From NCBI GenBank assembly GCA_900074885.1, contig FJUW01000033.1, forward strand, positions 494,556 to 558,555: DNA of 64,000 nt, written 5' to 3'. The notes under the pieces were generated by a model, which ran no database searches, was not told where the DNA came from, and worked only from the letters and a program-made list of their open reading frames with translations. Origin of the DNA: Rhynchosporium graminicola. Taxonomy: Eukaryota > Ascomycota > Leotiomycetes > Helotiales > Ploettnerulaceae. The stretch's first letter is position 1, and each line of letters begins with the position of its first letter. The position numbers were made by a program, and so were the translations under genes. Positions 46,833 through 58,380 of the stretch are shown one piece after another.

Positions 46833-49704
46833 TACTGGAGAATGAAGAAAAGTGCGGGAAATGATTAAGTAATAAGCAAGGTGAAGATGAAAACCCGGAT
46901 AAATAGAGAACCAAAAGCCCAATTAACACTACGGAATCATGAAGAGTGATCTAGGTCGATTTTAGTCACTATTCAGGAGTTGAAGTGGGGGTAAAAGGTT
47001 GGCGATTTGCCCCGCACTAGCTCGGCCAAAGTGCTGATAGATATGGGCCTGGCCTGGTGCCATAATCGTGGGCATCGTCTTGAGTTTATTTTGATATCTT
47101 CAATGCAAGATTGCTGAGAACATTATCTTCTGTCTGTAGCTGGTTCTTTCAGCCTGTTTTGATGGTCGGCAAGTAGTGAAAGCGACATTATCTACCTATA
47201 GCCGAATTACCCTACAATAATAAATGATCCAAGCAGTCGTGATAAGCACCTAGCAAAGGGAATTGTACCTGTGTCCTGATTCGGATGCTACAATGCCTAC
47301 ATTGTACTATAATACATCAGAAGTGGCTAATGGTATTGCAGGTAGATATTCCCCAGTATCAGCGAAACTTCCAAAGAATACTTACCGTTGACATCCTCGA
47401 TAATCCCGCGTCTGCATCGAAGTCGATTCTGTCATCCTCAAGTGGCTCATTGTCTTGCTATCGCATCAGACTGTGATCCTCAGTATCCTCAGTGTCTTAG
47501 TACCATAGTAATCTGTCGGTTTGTGCATCGGTCCTTCTAAGTTCATACTGCTCTTCGTGCTGTATGACTTCCTATAGTGAAGCTGACTTCGCGCTACGAG
47601 CCGCTGCAGTGTATGAAAGATCGGTGCCATGAGCAAGTCTACACTCACAATGATCATCATTATGGCCTGCCAGAATCCAAACCTGGTACATATCTGGGCC
47701 CATGCCAGCAAAAACATATGCCTGCTCGATCCAATCTTTCCGTATTGATCGAAAGCCTGCCTGTAACTAAATGTATTGGCACCACGGATGTTCTTCAATC
47801 TCAGAGCAGCGCCAAGACCATGAAGTACATTTTATTGAGTCCTCCGGTCTAGCGAAAGTTGATTTGCGTGCATACAGGTCTCGCTGCAGGCTGTCTCAAG
47901 GTGTCAGATCGAGTTCCAATCCTAGTTTGTACTTTGGATACTTTTGGAGGAACGGAAGGATTTCATCAAGGTCTACGGCGATGAGGCGTTGTGTGTCGAC
48001 TGGGAGGAAGATTGTCCTGCGGTTTCTGCGCCCAAAACATCCAGCTCGAGAAACATCCTGAACACATTATAGAGTGTCTCCAAATATTCCGAAACCGGAA
48101 CTATTCGCTAGTAATCGAGCGCAAATAAATTACCGTCATCGAGGTCAATTAACTGGCCATGTTCGAATTCTATCAATGAGATACATGACTGGTGTGCAAA
48201 ACACAAGGATATGTAGGCGTCTTGTAGTTGGAATGTAGGGACGTGTTTGAGTGGTATGCGCTTACCTTGTACGGAGAGTAAAGTTGAAGATTAGCGAGCT
48301 ACAGCGGCATTTTCCGCGATGAAATTATTAGCATTTCTAACAAGGAGAATACCTCGTACTCGCTTTCTCCGTGGGTCTAAGCCCGACAGGGCTCATATTA
48401 AGGGTCGATTCCAACCAAAATTTCACCGTAAATCCACTGTGGACATATTCAGACCCACGGAGAAACCGAGTAGGAATCTCAAGTTGGATGAGAATAACGC
48501 GATCTTATCCTAGCCGTGTTACACCTCCACTAATCAAGTGTGTCCTTAACATTTGCTGTTAAGCGTTAATGGTTGTGAAATCGGCAGGTGTACCCAGCGA
48601 CTGACTATAATGTTGGGATGGGTGGGGAGACGATGCAGTGATGTCGTCGAGCTTTTCTTGCCCAGCGACAGAAACAACTCGCCAAGACCTACCTACCGAG
48701 CTTATCTTAACATACATTTATGATTTACATGTTACACTATTTTGGAAACCCTGGATAATAATTAAAGAGGTTTCAAACTGCATCTGAAGCAATGCGAGGG
48801 CAATGCCAAATTCTCTTGCGTCATGTTTCAGAAACACTCATCTAGATAAGGTTCAATCAATATAGAGGGTCCTCTCGAGGCGGGTCATGGCGAGTCCGGC
48901 ATGAAACTTTTTGTTGCGATCCACACTTCCGGCACCCACAACTCCACCCAGTCCAGGTACAGCAGGCATCAAAATGTCCAGGTTTACAGAAATCATTGTT
49001 CTAGCAATCCGAAACTGAAATGATAGTCCCAATGTAAGTATTATTTGGGGAAACAATCGCTAAGAGAAGATTCCGTACAGCTGAGGAAGTGTTTCGGTAA
49101 CAATTAGACTCGGTAGTGTACCCCTGAACAACCGGGATCAAATAAAGCATCAGCCGTAGGGCAAAGTCCTGGACCTTATCCGGAAAACACCAGGGAACTA
49201 CACATGAAGATTCCTAGGTCCATAGGAACTAACCACATGAGCAAAAACACATGCCGTACCATTACAGATAGATACTAAATAGGGTCGAGGAATATGTACG
49301 GAGTAAGAGCCTGCAAAGCTCAACCTGATCCAAGAATCAGGCATTAAACTTGCCAACACATTGATCGTCCCAATACAGCGTCGCATTAAAAGTAACGGTC
49401 CGACAGCTACGAAAACCTTCCCCATAATAAGGTTTCCCAGAGCAACCTAGAATATAAGGTTGACGAGTCACTCAACCACTCAAATGCCATCCTCACCTCA
49501 AAAGAGTTTCCCAACGGGGACTCATATTTCTGATAGCCCACACTGCCCACGTATGGCCCAACTGCGCGTTGCCGCCCCCCGAATTAGTTTTAGTTTCCTA
49601 ACATTTCGTCTCCGGGAAAGCTACAACCACAAGAGAGGAGAGGAAGAATCTATCCTTGCTGTTACAACGGCAGGACCAATTGCCATCTGAACTTCAGGTT
49701 AAAG
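46833..49704. other. Gene-free region of 2.9 kb
   Basis: The region lies between divergent genes. It contains a MITE copy (48357-48472). A 110-codon minus-strand frame at 47466-47798 and smaller frames near 48850-49425 have no family resemblance and no flanking exons, so I do not call them genes. Confidence 0.5.
48357..48472. repeat. TA-flanked MITE, family A, copy 2
   Basis: The 116 bp element starts TACTCGCTTTCTCCGTGGGT and ends CCCACGGAGAAACCGAGTA. Its arms match those of the copy at 9496-9622 (CGTGGGTCT, TTCAGACCCA, GAGAAACCGAGTA), while the interior has diverged. TA lies at each end, as in copy 1. Confidence 0.82.
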
Positions 49705-51110
49705 ATGGCTCTACGCCAGCTTAGTCGCTTCGTTCGCATCTGCTCCATCATCGCGGTATTGCTCCTGTTTGTACTTGTCCACGTGCATCTTTCATATGAG
49801 GGAGAAGGGAGGATTTATCAACCCACGAAGAGTTGGAGGAGCAAAAGCAACGGAAGAGTGGAGTCAAGTTCCTCCAAAGGGACTGTGGAAACAGGATGCA
49901 AAGGCTTGACTGGTTTTGACAGAATCGTCATAGTTGTAAAAACTGGCGCAACAGAGGCATCGAAAAAAGTCCCAACTCAGCTTCGGACTTCGCTAAGATG
50001 TGCTCCTAATGTCTACGTTTTCTCCGATATGGCTCAGACGATCGGTAAGACTCGAGTCTATGATTCTCTGGATTCTACCGCACCCTCGGTCATGGATGCG
50101 AACGAGGAGTTCGACCTCTACCGCAAGCAGCAGGAATTGCGAGATCCTCAAAAAATAATGACCGACCTTTCCGATATGAGAATTCCTGGAACGAACGAAC
50201 TCGCAGCCTGGGTTTTGGACAAGTATAAAAACATGCACATTGTCGAGAAAGTTTGGGATCTCAAACCCGAAATGGACTGGTACTTGCATATCGATGCCGA
50301 CACCTACGTGATGTGGTCCAGTCTTATCACGTGGATCCAACGACTCGATCCATCTAAGAATACCTATCTCGGATCTGTAGCCTTGATCAACGATCTGCCT
50401 TTTGCCCACGGAGGAAGCGGGTATCTTATGTCGCGGGAAGCTATGCGTACTTTCGCTGTCACCAATAACGGAACTGCCGCCAAATGGGATTCCAAATTGC
50501 ATAAAGAATGCTGTGGGGATTGGGCACTTGCCCAGGCTCTGAAGGCACAGAACATACCAGTGATAAATACTTGGCCCACGATCAACGGAGAAACGCAGTC
50601 CACTATCCCGTTCGCCGAAGACCATTGGTGCCAGCCTCTTGTGACGCTACATCACGTCTCCCCTGCAGAGGCGGAGCAATTGGGTAGTTTTGAAGCAAAG
50701 AGGAAGGACAAAAGCGTAAGTAACGCAGACCCACGCCATATCTATGACTGACACATAAGCAGAAAGCAGTTACATATGAAGAACTCTTCAGAGATCTTGT
50801 CTCAGATCTCATCCCGGAAAATCTCAAAGACTGGGACAACCTCTCAAAAGACGGGATTATCCTTAACATTGCGTCAGCTGATGCATGTAAGCATGCTTGT
50901 CAGTCGAAACCCGACTGTCTGCAGTCGCGCTACGATGGCGTCGAATGCGTCATAGGGACCGATCATTTCGCATTTGGCCAGAAGCACGATCCGAAGGATG
51001 GAAAGAAATGGGAGAGTAGCTGGAATAAGACGCGTATCGCGGACTGGGCACGGAGCCATCAACCTTGCGGGCAGCCGACATTTCCTCACCAAGAAAGAGC
51101 TTCGAAGTGA
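49705..51110 (+). CDS. GT31 family glycosyltransferase (Fringe-like) with cysteine-containing C-terminal segment
   Basis: This is a type II Golgi membrane glycosyltransferase, probably transferring galactose or a related sugar onto glycans. Exon 1 is 49705-50715, the intron is 50716-50762, and exon 2 is 50763-51110, giving 452 residues. A single signal anchor lies at residues 9-28 (FVRICSIIAVLLLFVLVHVH) and is followed by a basic, Ser-rich stem. The catalytic domain has the metal-binding DxD in WYLHIDADTYVMWSSL. Further family marks are AHGGSGYLMSREAM, and CCGDWALAQAL, where the Asp is the likely base. The C-terminal 115 residues, mostly in exon 2, contain ACKHACQSKPDCLQSRYDG, a cysteine spacing reminiscent of PAN/apple modules. 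Acceptor specificity is unknown. It is not linked to its neighbours by function. Confidence 0.88.
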
Positions 51111-52920
51111 CAATATGGAAGGGCGTGTATAGTCATCATGTTTTCGTTTGTATTCTATATTCTATCGGAAACTTTTGGGGTGGAGTTCAGGTTCGAAAAG
51201 TTTTATGGCGTACTAGGGACAAGAACTGCATAGCATGGCAACTTCGGGCGTCTTATAGATGTGTAGTCGCTGTAATTCCTGCGCTGTACGATTAGATAGA
51301 TGAGAATCAATAGGGATGGCATTGTAAGACCAGGTCTGACGAGTGTTTACTTGAGAGTAGGACAGGCTATTTACCTCGTGTTATTGCCACACCCGTGAGC
51401 AGTACGTAGTGCTCGCTCGAAGTCTCGGTCATCTTTCGATATCAGTATCGATATCGATATTGCGCTGACGTGGTGCATTGATTCCGAGTTGAGTGCTGGA
51501 CGCGTCGCTAGTAGCTCCAAGTCTCCACAACTCCGGGATGCTGCTCTCTGATTGGCCAGAATCCGAAGGCATAAGCATTTTTGCCCTCGAAATCTACGTT
51601 GAATCCAACACCGCCATTTTGTGTTATGCTTCAATCCACACATAAGCAATCTGAGATACAATCCACATATAGTGTCATGTCAAGCGTAAAAAATGTTATT
51701 AACAGGAACTAACAAGAAACGTGGAGAAACTCACTCCACTCCCATTGAGCAACGAGGATCTGAAAACCGGTTTTCCCCCTACATAATTGCTTCTTAGATT
51801 TTCTTCAAATCGTTGATCACAACCACACACTCCGAACGGGCACGATACTGATCTCACAAGCTAGGTGTCATGCAGTATTCAATAAGCTATCCGTTATCGT
51901 CGAATATTACTTTGTAAGATCCTCTCCCCAATTATTATATATGGTTTCTTTACCTCGCCTTCAACCATGAGCAGAACCTCAACTTAATGCTTTATAGATC
52001 CTCTCCCTTTCCAAACTTTTCCAATATGGAGCTAGCTCAAAAGTAACCGGTCTTGAATATAGAGCGCTGAGTGACAATTGGCAGTTGGTTTGAGACCGGT
52101 TACGTTTGAGCTAGCTCCGTACTTTGGGAGGATTCTTGACTGTAATTTTCCGTAGTCTTCGATTGTCCTTTTTTCAATCAATACCGGCAGATTTCTACAA
52201 GGTGCAACATTATTCCTCAATTCCCGGTATTGAGACTCAGCGAAGCCCAGACTAAAATCGAGCACATTAACAGCGATAGACAGCCAAAGCTGTGATATAC
52301 CTGATAAGATATTGCAAGCAGGTTAATGGTAAACAAAGGACCGACCTGAGGGGGAGGTGTCGCTTAACTAGCGGATGGAGCGGGATACTAGCGAAGCAGG
52401 CGGCAGTTCGATACAAATGAGAGGGATGAAGGCGGATGAGTCTGATGCGAGACACCAATTGCTTGGAGCCAGAGTATGGGGAAAATTTCAAGGGATTGGC
52501 TTGTGACTCCCAGCCTTGCAAGAAAATGCAAATGCAAATGCAAAATTGAGGGGAATTGCGCCAAGGCAGGGAGGGAGGGCATTTAAGGCCGTGACGGAAA
52601 TTTGACTGAGTAGACAGATATTCCAGCAAAATGAAGCCTTTTGAATTTAGCAGAATCGACGATGCTCGTTTGTCTCGTCTGGGTATCATCTATAAATTAC
52701 AAAAATCCAATGCGCACCTGCTCCCTATTCCTATACGGCAAAGTCGCCCTGATCATGAAAACAAGTTCTCGAAAACAAGACCGCTAATGACATTCATACC
52801 CAGTTCTGTATATCCTCCTAGGCCGTTTGTACATAAACCTCCAACTCCATGCAGTGCTGTAGTAGATAAAAAATGGTTATCGTAAGATTAGGTACGGTAG
52901 ATGCAGTAGGTGTGAAGTGA
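51111..52920. other. Gene-free region of 1.8 kb
   Basis: A near-perfect inverted-repeat element (52025-52121) is the only distinctive feature. A 140-codon minus-strand frame at 52267-52689 has low-complexity composition and no family match. The GT31 gene and the small acidic gene both end toward this gap. Confidence 0.5.
52025..52121. repeat. TA-flanked palindromic MITE, family D
   Basis: The 97 bp element starts TATGGAGCTAGCTCAAAAGT and continues AACCGGTCTTGAA. The other end, inverted, reads TACGGAGCTAGCTCAAACGT and continues AACCGGTCTCAAA. The arms match at about 28 of 32 positions around a 30 bp loop. TA lies at both ends. There is no coding capacity. Confidence 0.82.
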
Positions 52921-53651
52921 CTAATGACGCTCAGTAGCGTAAGGAGGATGTTCGAATTTCAGCGCTACCCATTCGTGTCGCTGGAGATCCCATTGCCAGT
53001 CCCGCAGGAGAGTCTCTTGATGAGCGCAGTCGGTTGGAAAGTAGCTGGTGTGCGAGCGGGAGTCGGAATTGTGACAAACATCATCAATATCCAAATAGTC
53101 AATTTGCTCGGTGTCATCATAGAGCGAGTCATCGAAGTCAAGGTCCTCCGCGATCATTGTGAAGATGATGGGAGCTGCGTGCAATACTGCTGGGTTGTGA
53201 AGGGAAGCGTCGCAATCTTCGTAGAATTCGCGATCGCGATTATTGAAATTGATATCAAGGCTTTCGGTTAAATCGCTTTCGAATTGCCAATCTATATCTG
53301 CATGCCGAGATGTGTTCGAGTAAGTCTGGTCACTCGGTTCTTGCCCGCCATCCAAGTCATTGAAAATTTGGGAGCCGAGATTAGCTATCAGACAGGAGGA
53401 TTAGCCCCCGAATGTGGTCATGAATCACAGAGGATAAACTTACCAACGTTGCTCGCAGCACTAGTTTGTGCAAAGTCGTAGGCGGAGGTGCAGCCATAGC
53501 TCAGGATGTTCGCTATAACAAGTCAGTCTAAGTCGAGGGAATTGAACGAGACGTGAGACGAACCATTCGAGTGAGTGACGAAATCATCTTGGGAGGTAAT
53601 TGTCTGTTCCGCGAAGGATGAACCCCAGGATGAAGAGGGAATGGGAGACAT
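52921..53651 (-). CDS. Small acidic protein of unknown function, three exons
   Basis: I do not recognise this protein. Exons 53651-53564, 53512-53444 and 53384-52921 join in frame to 206 residues. The introns (51 and 59 nt) end in TTATAG and CTGATAG, and the first donor is GTTCGT. The product begins MSPIPSSSWGSSFAEQ, has no signal peptide or membrane segment, and is strongly acidic in the middle, with blocks such as AEDLDFDDSLYDDTEQIDYL. Its C-terminal 30 residues are Trp/His-rich (LLRDWQWDLQRHEWVALKFE). The exon structure and consistent frame support a real gene. The composition would suit a nuclear or cytosolic binding protein or an activation domain, but no function can be assigned. Neighbouring genes give no clue. 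Confidence 0.6.
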
Positions 53652-55106
53652 ATCGAAGGCAAGGATAGTCAGGATATAACGGGAGCGCGCGACTGAGTTG
53701 TCTTGTCGACGGCAAATGTTTGTGGTGTTTGTGATGAGTGTGTAAATAAGAGGAGTATCTGGGAGGAGTCGCGGGCTATTTGACTCAGAAGCGGACTGCA
53801 AGATACATGCGCGCTCGTATTTGCTTCGCCGAGTCTTGCTGTACAGCCACTGCAGATGTGACACCACTTTTTGTATTGGTGACACCAAAATACCTGCGCA
53901 GCACTCTCAGTTGACGACGACAAGGGCGAAGATCAAATCCCTCAGACCACCTACCTAATGTCCAACCTTCCTTTTGATCCCCCGAACCACTCATGTTGCG
54001 TTTCGAACCGCCCATTCTCAAGAAGAATGTGATACGTGGTAGTTGGGTGGCTGAGCAGGTGGACGGGACAGGGATTTGAGAGATAGCAAATGTAAGATGG
54101 GTGAGACTATCCTTGCCGATCGGGGTCAAATCACTCGAAAAATCGCGTATCCTGCCAGTATTTGATAGCGCAGTCCTTCCCGTACAGCAAGATAGGATGA
54201 TCAAATGCTGTGAATAGGATTTCGACGGCAGTTGGCAGCAACACCATCGAGCAGCGGGCAGCAAGTCATTCCTTGCTTGTCAACAAGCAGGCAAATGCCG
54301 GAATACTCTCCCCATACTGACTAGACTCTAGAACGGAGCCAATCATGTTTAGTATGTAACGACTTGATCGAATATCAGAGCCTTACGTATCATATCCGTT
54401 GTCCCAGAAATGTGACGGATTTTGGACTGGCCATTAGAAGCATCAGGAGTTCGTGATATGCGACAACTCTTGCAACACCCCGTCTATGATGTTTTGATCG
54501 GGAACTACATTCTAAGGCCTGGGGCTGGACATGTTTCCGAACAGGAAATACTTCAGCGATGCCAAGACTATAAGAATGATAGAGGATATTCGAACTGGAA
54601 CGCAGGATTGAGACCAACATCGTCACCAAACAATTGCGCGACAACTCAGACTCACTTCGCCGGAGACGTCTACTTATCGTCACAATGTCATAATAGACGC
54701 CACCTTTTCTAGGAGGGACAAGGAAGAAAGAATCATGACTGATTGACATGGGGTAGAGAGTAATAATAATTCTCAATGTTTTTGGTTCAAATGTGCTCCA
54801 TCTTCAAATAAGTGATACGAAGCAATGGTTTTAGGAGGGTCATAGATGGGCATCTTGTTCTCGAGATTTTGTACTCACATCTTCTATCATTGTCATGTGC
54901 TCCTCCGTGAAGCCATTCGTCGGCGCTTGCCCGGTCCGTTCCGGCTGTGTTTGATGTCGCCTTGGGGGTTGCACAGCCACGTCTCCCCTCCCGGATCGCC
55001 TGCAAATCCACTTGGAAACAGGCACGACTTGCCCGCGACACAGCCCAATTTCTCTCGGCCATCAGCTGTCGAATGTATACCAATTTGACGAGAGCGACAA
55101 TTCGTG
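53652..55106. other. Gene-free region of 1.45 kb between divergent genes
   Basis: It holds the promoters of the small acidic gene (minus) and the HET-domain gene (plus). Frames of up to 159 codons on the minus strand (53785-54264) lack family resemblance. Nothing else was seen. Confidence 0.5.
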
Positions 55107-58100
55107 ATGGCAGATTCGCCCTTAGACCCGCAACTGACGAGCAGAGGAGACGCACTGCCTGTGCGCAATATCGACGATGTCGCTTCGGAGTCTGAAAACG
55201 AAGAAGGGGCGAACGAGGGCCAGAATGATGCGCGCAAGAAGCGTCAAAAGCTCAACCTCTGGAAATGTCGACAATGCCGGGAGGCTCGAAAGAAGGTATG
55301 TGATTGTCTTCCAGCGCAGCCACGGACACCCCGAGGCAATGCAAGACATGATACAGACTCATAGAGCATGGAGAGCTGATGTTATTATATTTCAAGTGTT
55401 TGCCCGAAGGTCGCGTTTGGCCTGAGAAGTGTCAACGCTGCCTTCAACACCGACCAGGTGAACTCGAGTGCTCGAAGCCTGAAGTTAACAATCGTACACG
55501 AGGAAAGAACGTTCCAAAAGGCAAAGATACCACGCCCGTTCCTTCCACTGCTGTAATCATCCCTGATAGAGCAACACCGATTCAAAATGCAAGTGTTGAA
55601 GACGCCGTGAAAGGTATGTCAAGATCCCGGATACGATTATCATGTCAATGCCCAAGCTCTTAGGGTCCTTCCTTCCCAATGTTACGAATAGTTTTCAAAC
55701 AATGAGATCTGGGGTGTCAATGATCAGCCTAAATGTCACAAAACCGATTTGGACAATGAGCCGTGTAATCTTGCTTGGCTCAATGTCTAGGAGAATCTTT
55801 TGAGACAATGCGTTTATTTGACCTAGTAGTGTCTCAACGGACAACGACATGCTTCGATCATTTGTCCACGGTCACCAGCCGGTGGAAGCTACTCCAACTG
55901 CTCGAGCAGCCCAGAACAATTGTCATGCTTCAAATTTTCGAAAATTTGTTGGGATTTGAATATTTCTCACAGAGCTCCATGTCACACACGCATCTCAGAC
56001 AATCACTTATCAGATAGCGTTGCTGACTGTAAAACAGTTGACTCCGCTGTCCTTGAGAGGCCCAAGCCAATGAGTATCCCGAAAGGAACCAAGAGGGATA
56101 GAAAAGAGACGTTTGATGAACCCCTCTCTGAATTATCGGCGCCAATCAGCGAATTTGATAAGCTACCGGCTGCCGTGTAGTACGTCAATGTAGGGGAACC
56201 GAGTTGCTCTGCTAACATTCTCGCAGCTTGCCTATTAACGACTCACAATTCCGCATCCTTCGTCTCAAACCAGGTGATCCAGAGGACCTGCTACTTCAAT
56301 GCTCGTTCGAAGTACATTCGATAGACTCGCCACCAGGTATGCTAGACCAAGCTGGAGAGCATCATACAGCGCTAACGATTTAGAATATGAGGCAATTTCA
56401 TACCTTTGGGGTAGCAACAATGAGCATGAACAGCTGCCTTCTTCACACAAAATAGTTCTTTTTGACAATCTAGAAATTCCGAGGTCGCACACTCTATTCA
56501 TAAGGAAGAATCTCCACACAGCTCTTCGCACCTTGCGCCACCTAACGGAGGTGAGATGCTTCTGGGTCGATGCATTATGTATTCGACGGATTAACACACA
56601 AGAGAAAAATCAACAGGTAGATATGAAGAAGAAAATCTTCAAAAGAGCAAAGAACGTTTGCTTCTGGCTAGGAGACGAGCCTGAGCATACTGCTGCGCTA
56701 GCGTTTATTGGAGAGATTATCAACCTGAAGGAAGTCGATAAACTCATCAACGATCCAAATGTAGCAGGAAAATGGGTCGCTTTTATTCGTTTATTGAAGA
56801 ATAATATCTTCAACCGATTGTGGATTGTGAGTTTTGATCTTCTTTATCTGAGATACCAACTTCTTAAAGGACCTCAACCCTTGTATCTGTCATGATATTT
56901 ATCCTATTCGAATGTATGTCTTATGCATCTGCGTTCGTTGTTTCCTTCGTATCACTTTCATTTCCACAACGCTTCAAATTTCCTATCTTCTTTGCAGGTC
57001 TGAGTCCTTATCTACTCTAATACTCTTGAATCCGCGATTAACTCGTGTATTGATTAGGTACAAGAAGTTGCCCTCGCTCGTAATGTCACTTTGCATTGCG
57101 GTGCCCCGGCTCCAGCTATCCACTATACCGACTTTGTTGATGCCGTCACGATTTTCTTATCATGTCGCAAACACATCTCAGAACTTTTCCGCCGTGACAG
57201 TGACAAAGAGTACGAGAAGCACATCCGGGGCTTGACAGACCGGAAAATTACTATGGTAGAGCGCTTTGTTGATGTTACGACCAATGCTTTACGCCGCAGT
57301 TCTGAGAGCAGTACCGACCAGACAGTTGACAACAATAGCACAGACGAGCAAATCCTACGACAACTTACTCTAGAGGCCTTAGTATCTAATCTCAGCGATC
57401 TGAGCTCTGGGGATCCTAGGGACAGAATATACTCGGTTCTAGCTCTTGCCAAAGATGGACCCTCGTTATCACTCAATCCCAACGATTCAGACCCGAACAC
57501 TCTTCAGATCGATTACACTAAGAGCGTACTGCAAATCTACCAAGAATTCTTTGTCAAAGTCGTTAGCAAATCAAAGGACTTAGATATTATGTGTCGACGA
57601 TGGGCCTACTCTGCATCACAGAAAGAGGACCTACCAACCTGGATCCGACCTGTTCCATCAAACCTGCAGCTACCATTCGACAGCAACATCTCGGAGCGAA
57701 CAGACGCTGACAGTCTTGTCGGCATTCCCAATCACAAATGGTACAACGCAGCCAAAGACACCAAAGCCGATGCTTACTTTGTATCGAATCCTTCATCACT
57801 CCATAAGAGACAGTCGCTTACCGTGGAAGGGTTCTGTCTCGATACCATTTCCCGACTTGGGCAGCGTGCATCCGAGGGATTCATCTTTTATGAATGGCTT
57901 CAGTTAGGTGGCTGTAAGCTCGGTGAAGAAGATTATGTGCCTGATCCTTTCTGGCGAACTCTCGTTGCTGATCGTGGTCCCGATGGATCCAATGCCCCTT
58001 CGTGGTACCATCGTGCATTGCTCTACTGCCTCGCGGACAAGACACCCAACGGAGATATCAATACGAATAAGCTGATAGCTACCTTTGAGGCAGGCTCGAA

Positions 58101-58380
58101 CCTTGTCGTCGAGTTCTTGCAGCGGGTACAAAGCGTTATATGGAACCGTAAATTTCTCGTTACGCAAGACCATAAACTTATTGGACTGGCGCCGATGGCT
58201 GCACGCCAAGGGGACATGGTCTGTATTCTTTACGGCTGTAGTGTGCCTGTCGTGTTGAAGAAAAAGGAGAAGGATGGAGATACGTTTTGGCAGGTTGTGG
58301 GTGAGTGTTATGTGCATGGGAAAATGAATGGTGAGGCTATGGATGACCAGCATGAGACGCAGAAGTTCGAGCTCAGGTGA
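55107..58380 (+). CDS. HET-domain protein with N-terminal Zn2Cys6-like cluster
   Basis: HET-domain proteins act in heterokaryon (vegetative) incompatibility and related cell-death responses. Exons: 55107-55295, 55397-55613, about 55791 to 55947, about 56018 to 56176, 56227-56336, 56384-56826 and 57058-58380. The junction near 55948-56017 is not certain. The HET domain has the usual blocks: PEYEAISYLWGSNNEHEQLP, FWVDALCIRRINTQEKNQQV and LWIVQEVALARNVTLHCG, the last formed by splicing out a 231 nt intron. The long C-terminal part includes DPRDRIYSVLALAKDG and is otherwise unassigned. The first two exons join to C-RQ-C-REARKK-C-LPEGRVWPEK-C-QR-C-LQHRPGELE-C, spaced like a fungal binuclear zinc cluster, with the third Cys supplied by exon 2. 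If the first exons are a separate gene, the HET protein could start at the ATG at 56070. Confidence 0.78.

Noticed and set aside
47466..47798. 110-codon minus-strand frame in an intergenic region
   Set aside because: No recognisable domain, no adjoining exons with matching phase, and composition typical of chance frames.
52267..52689. 140-codon minus-strand frame
   Set aside because: Low-complexity, Leu/Ser/His-rich product without a motif; nothing nearby extends it.
53785..54264. 159-codon minus-strand frame upstream of the small acidic gene
   Set aside because: No family resemblance; overlaps the promoter region of the small acidic gene, whose first exon is in a different frame.
55981..56017. 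A 37-nt intron (GTCACA...GATAG) in the HET gene
   Set aside because: It keeps the frame but is shorter than any other intron in the window; a longer alternative (55948-56017) also keeps the frame, so the junction is left open.
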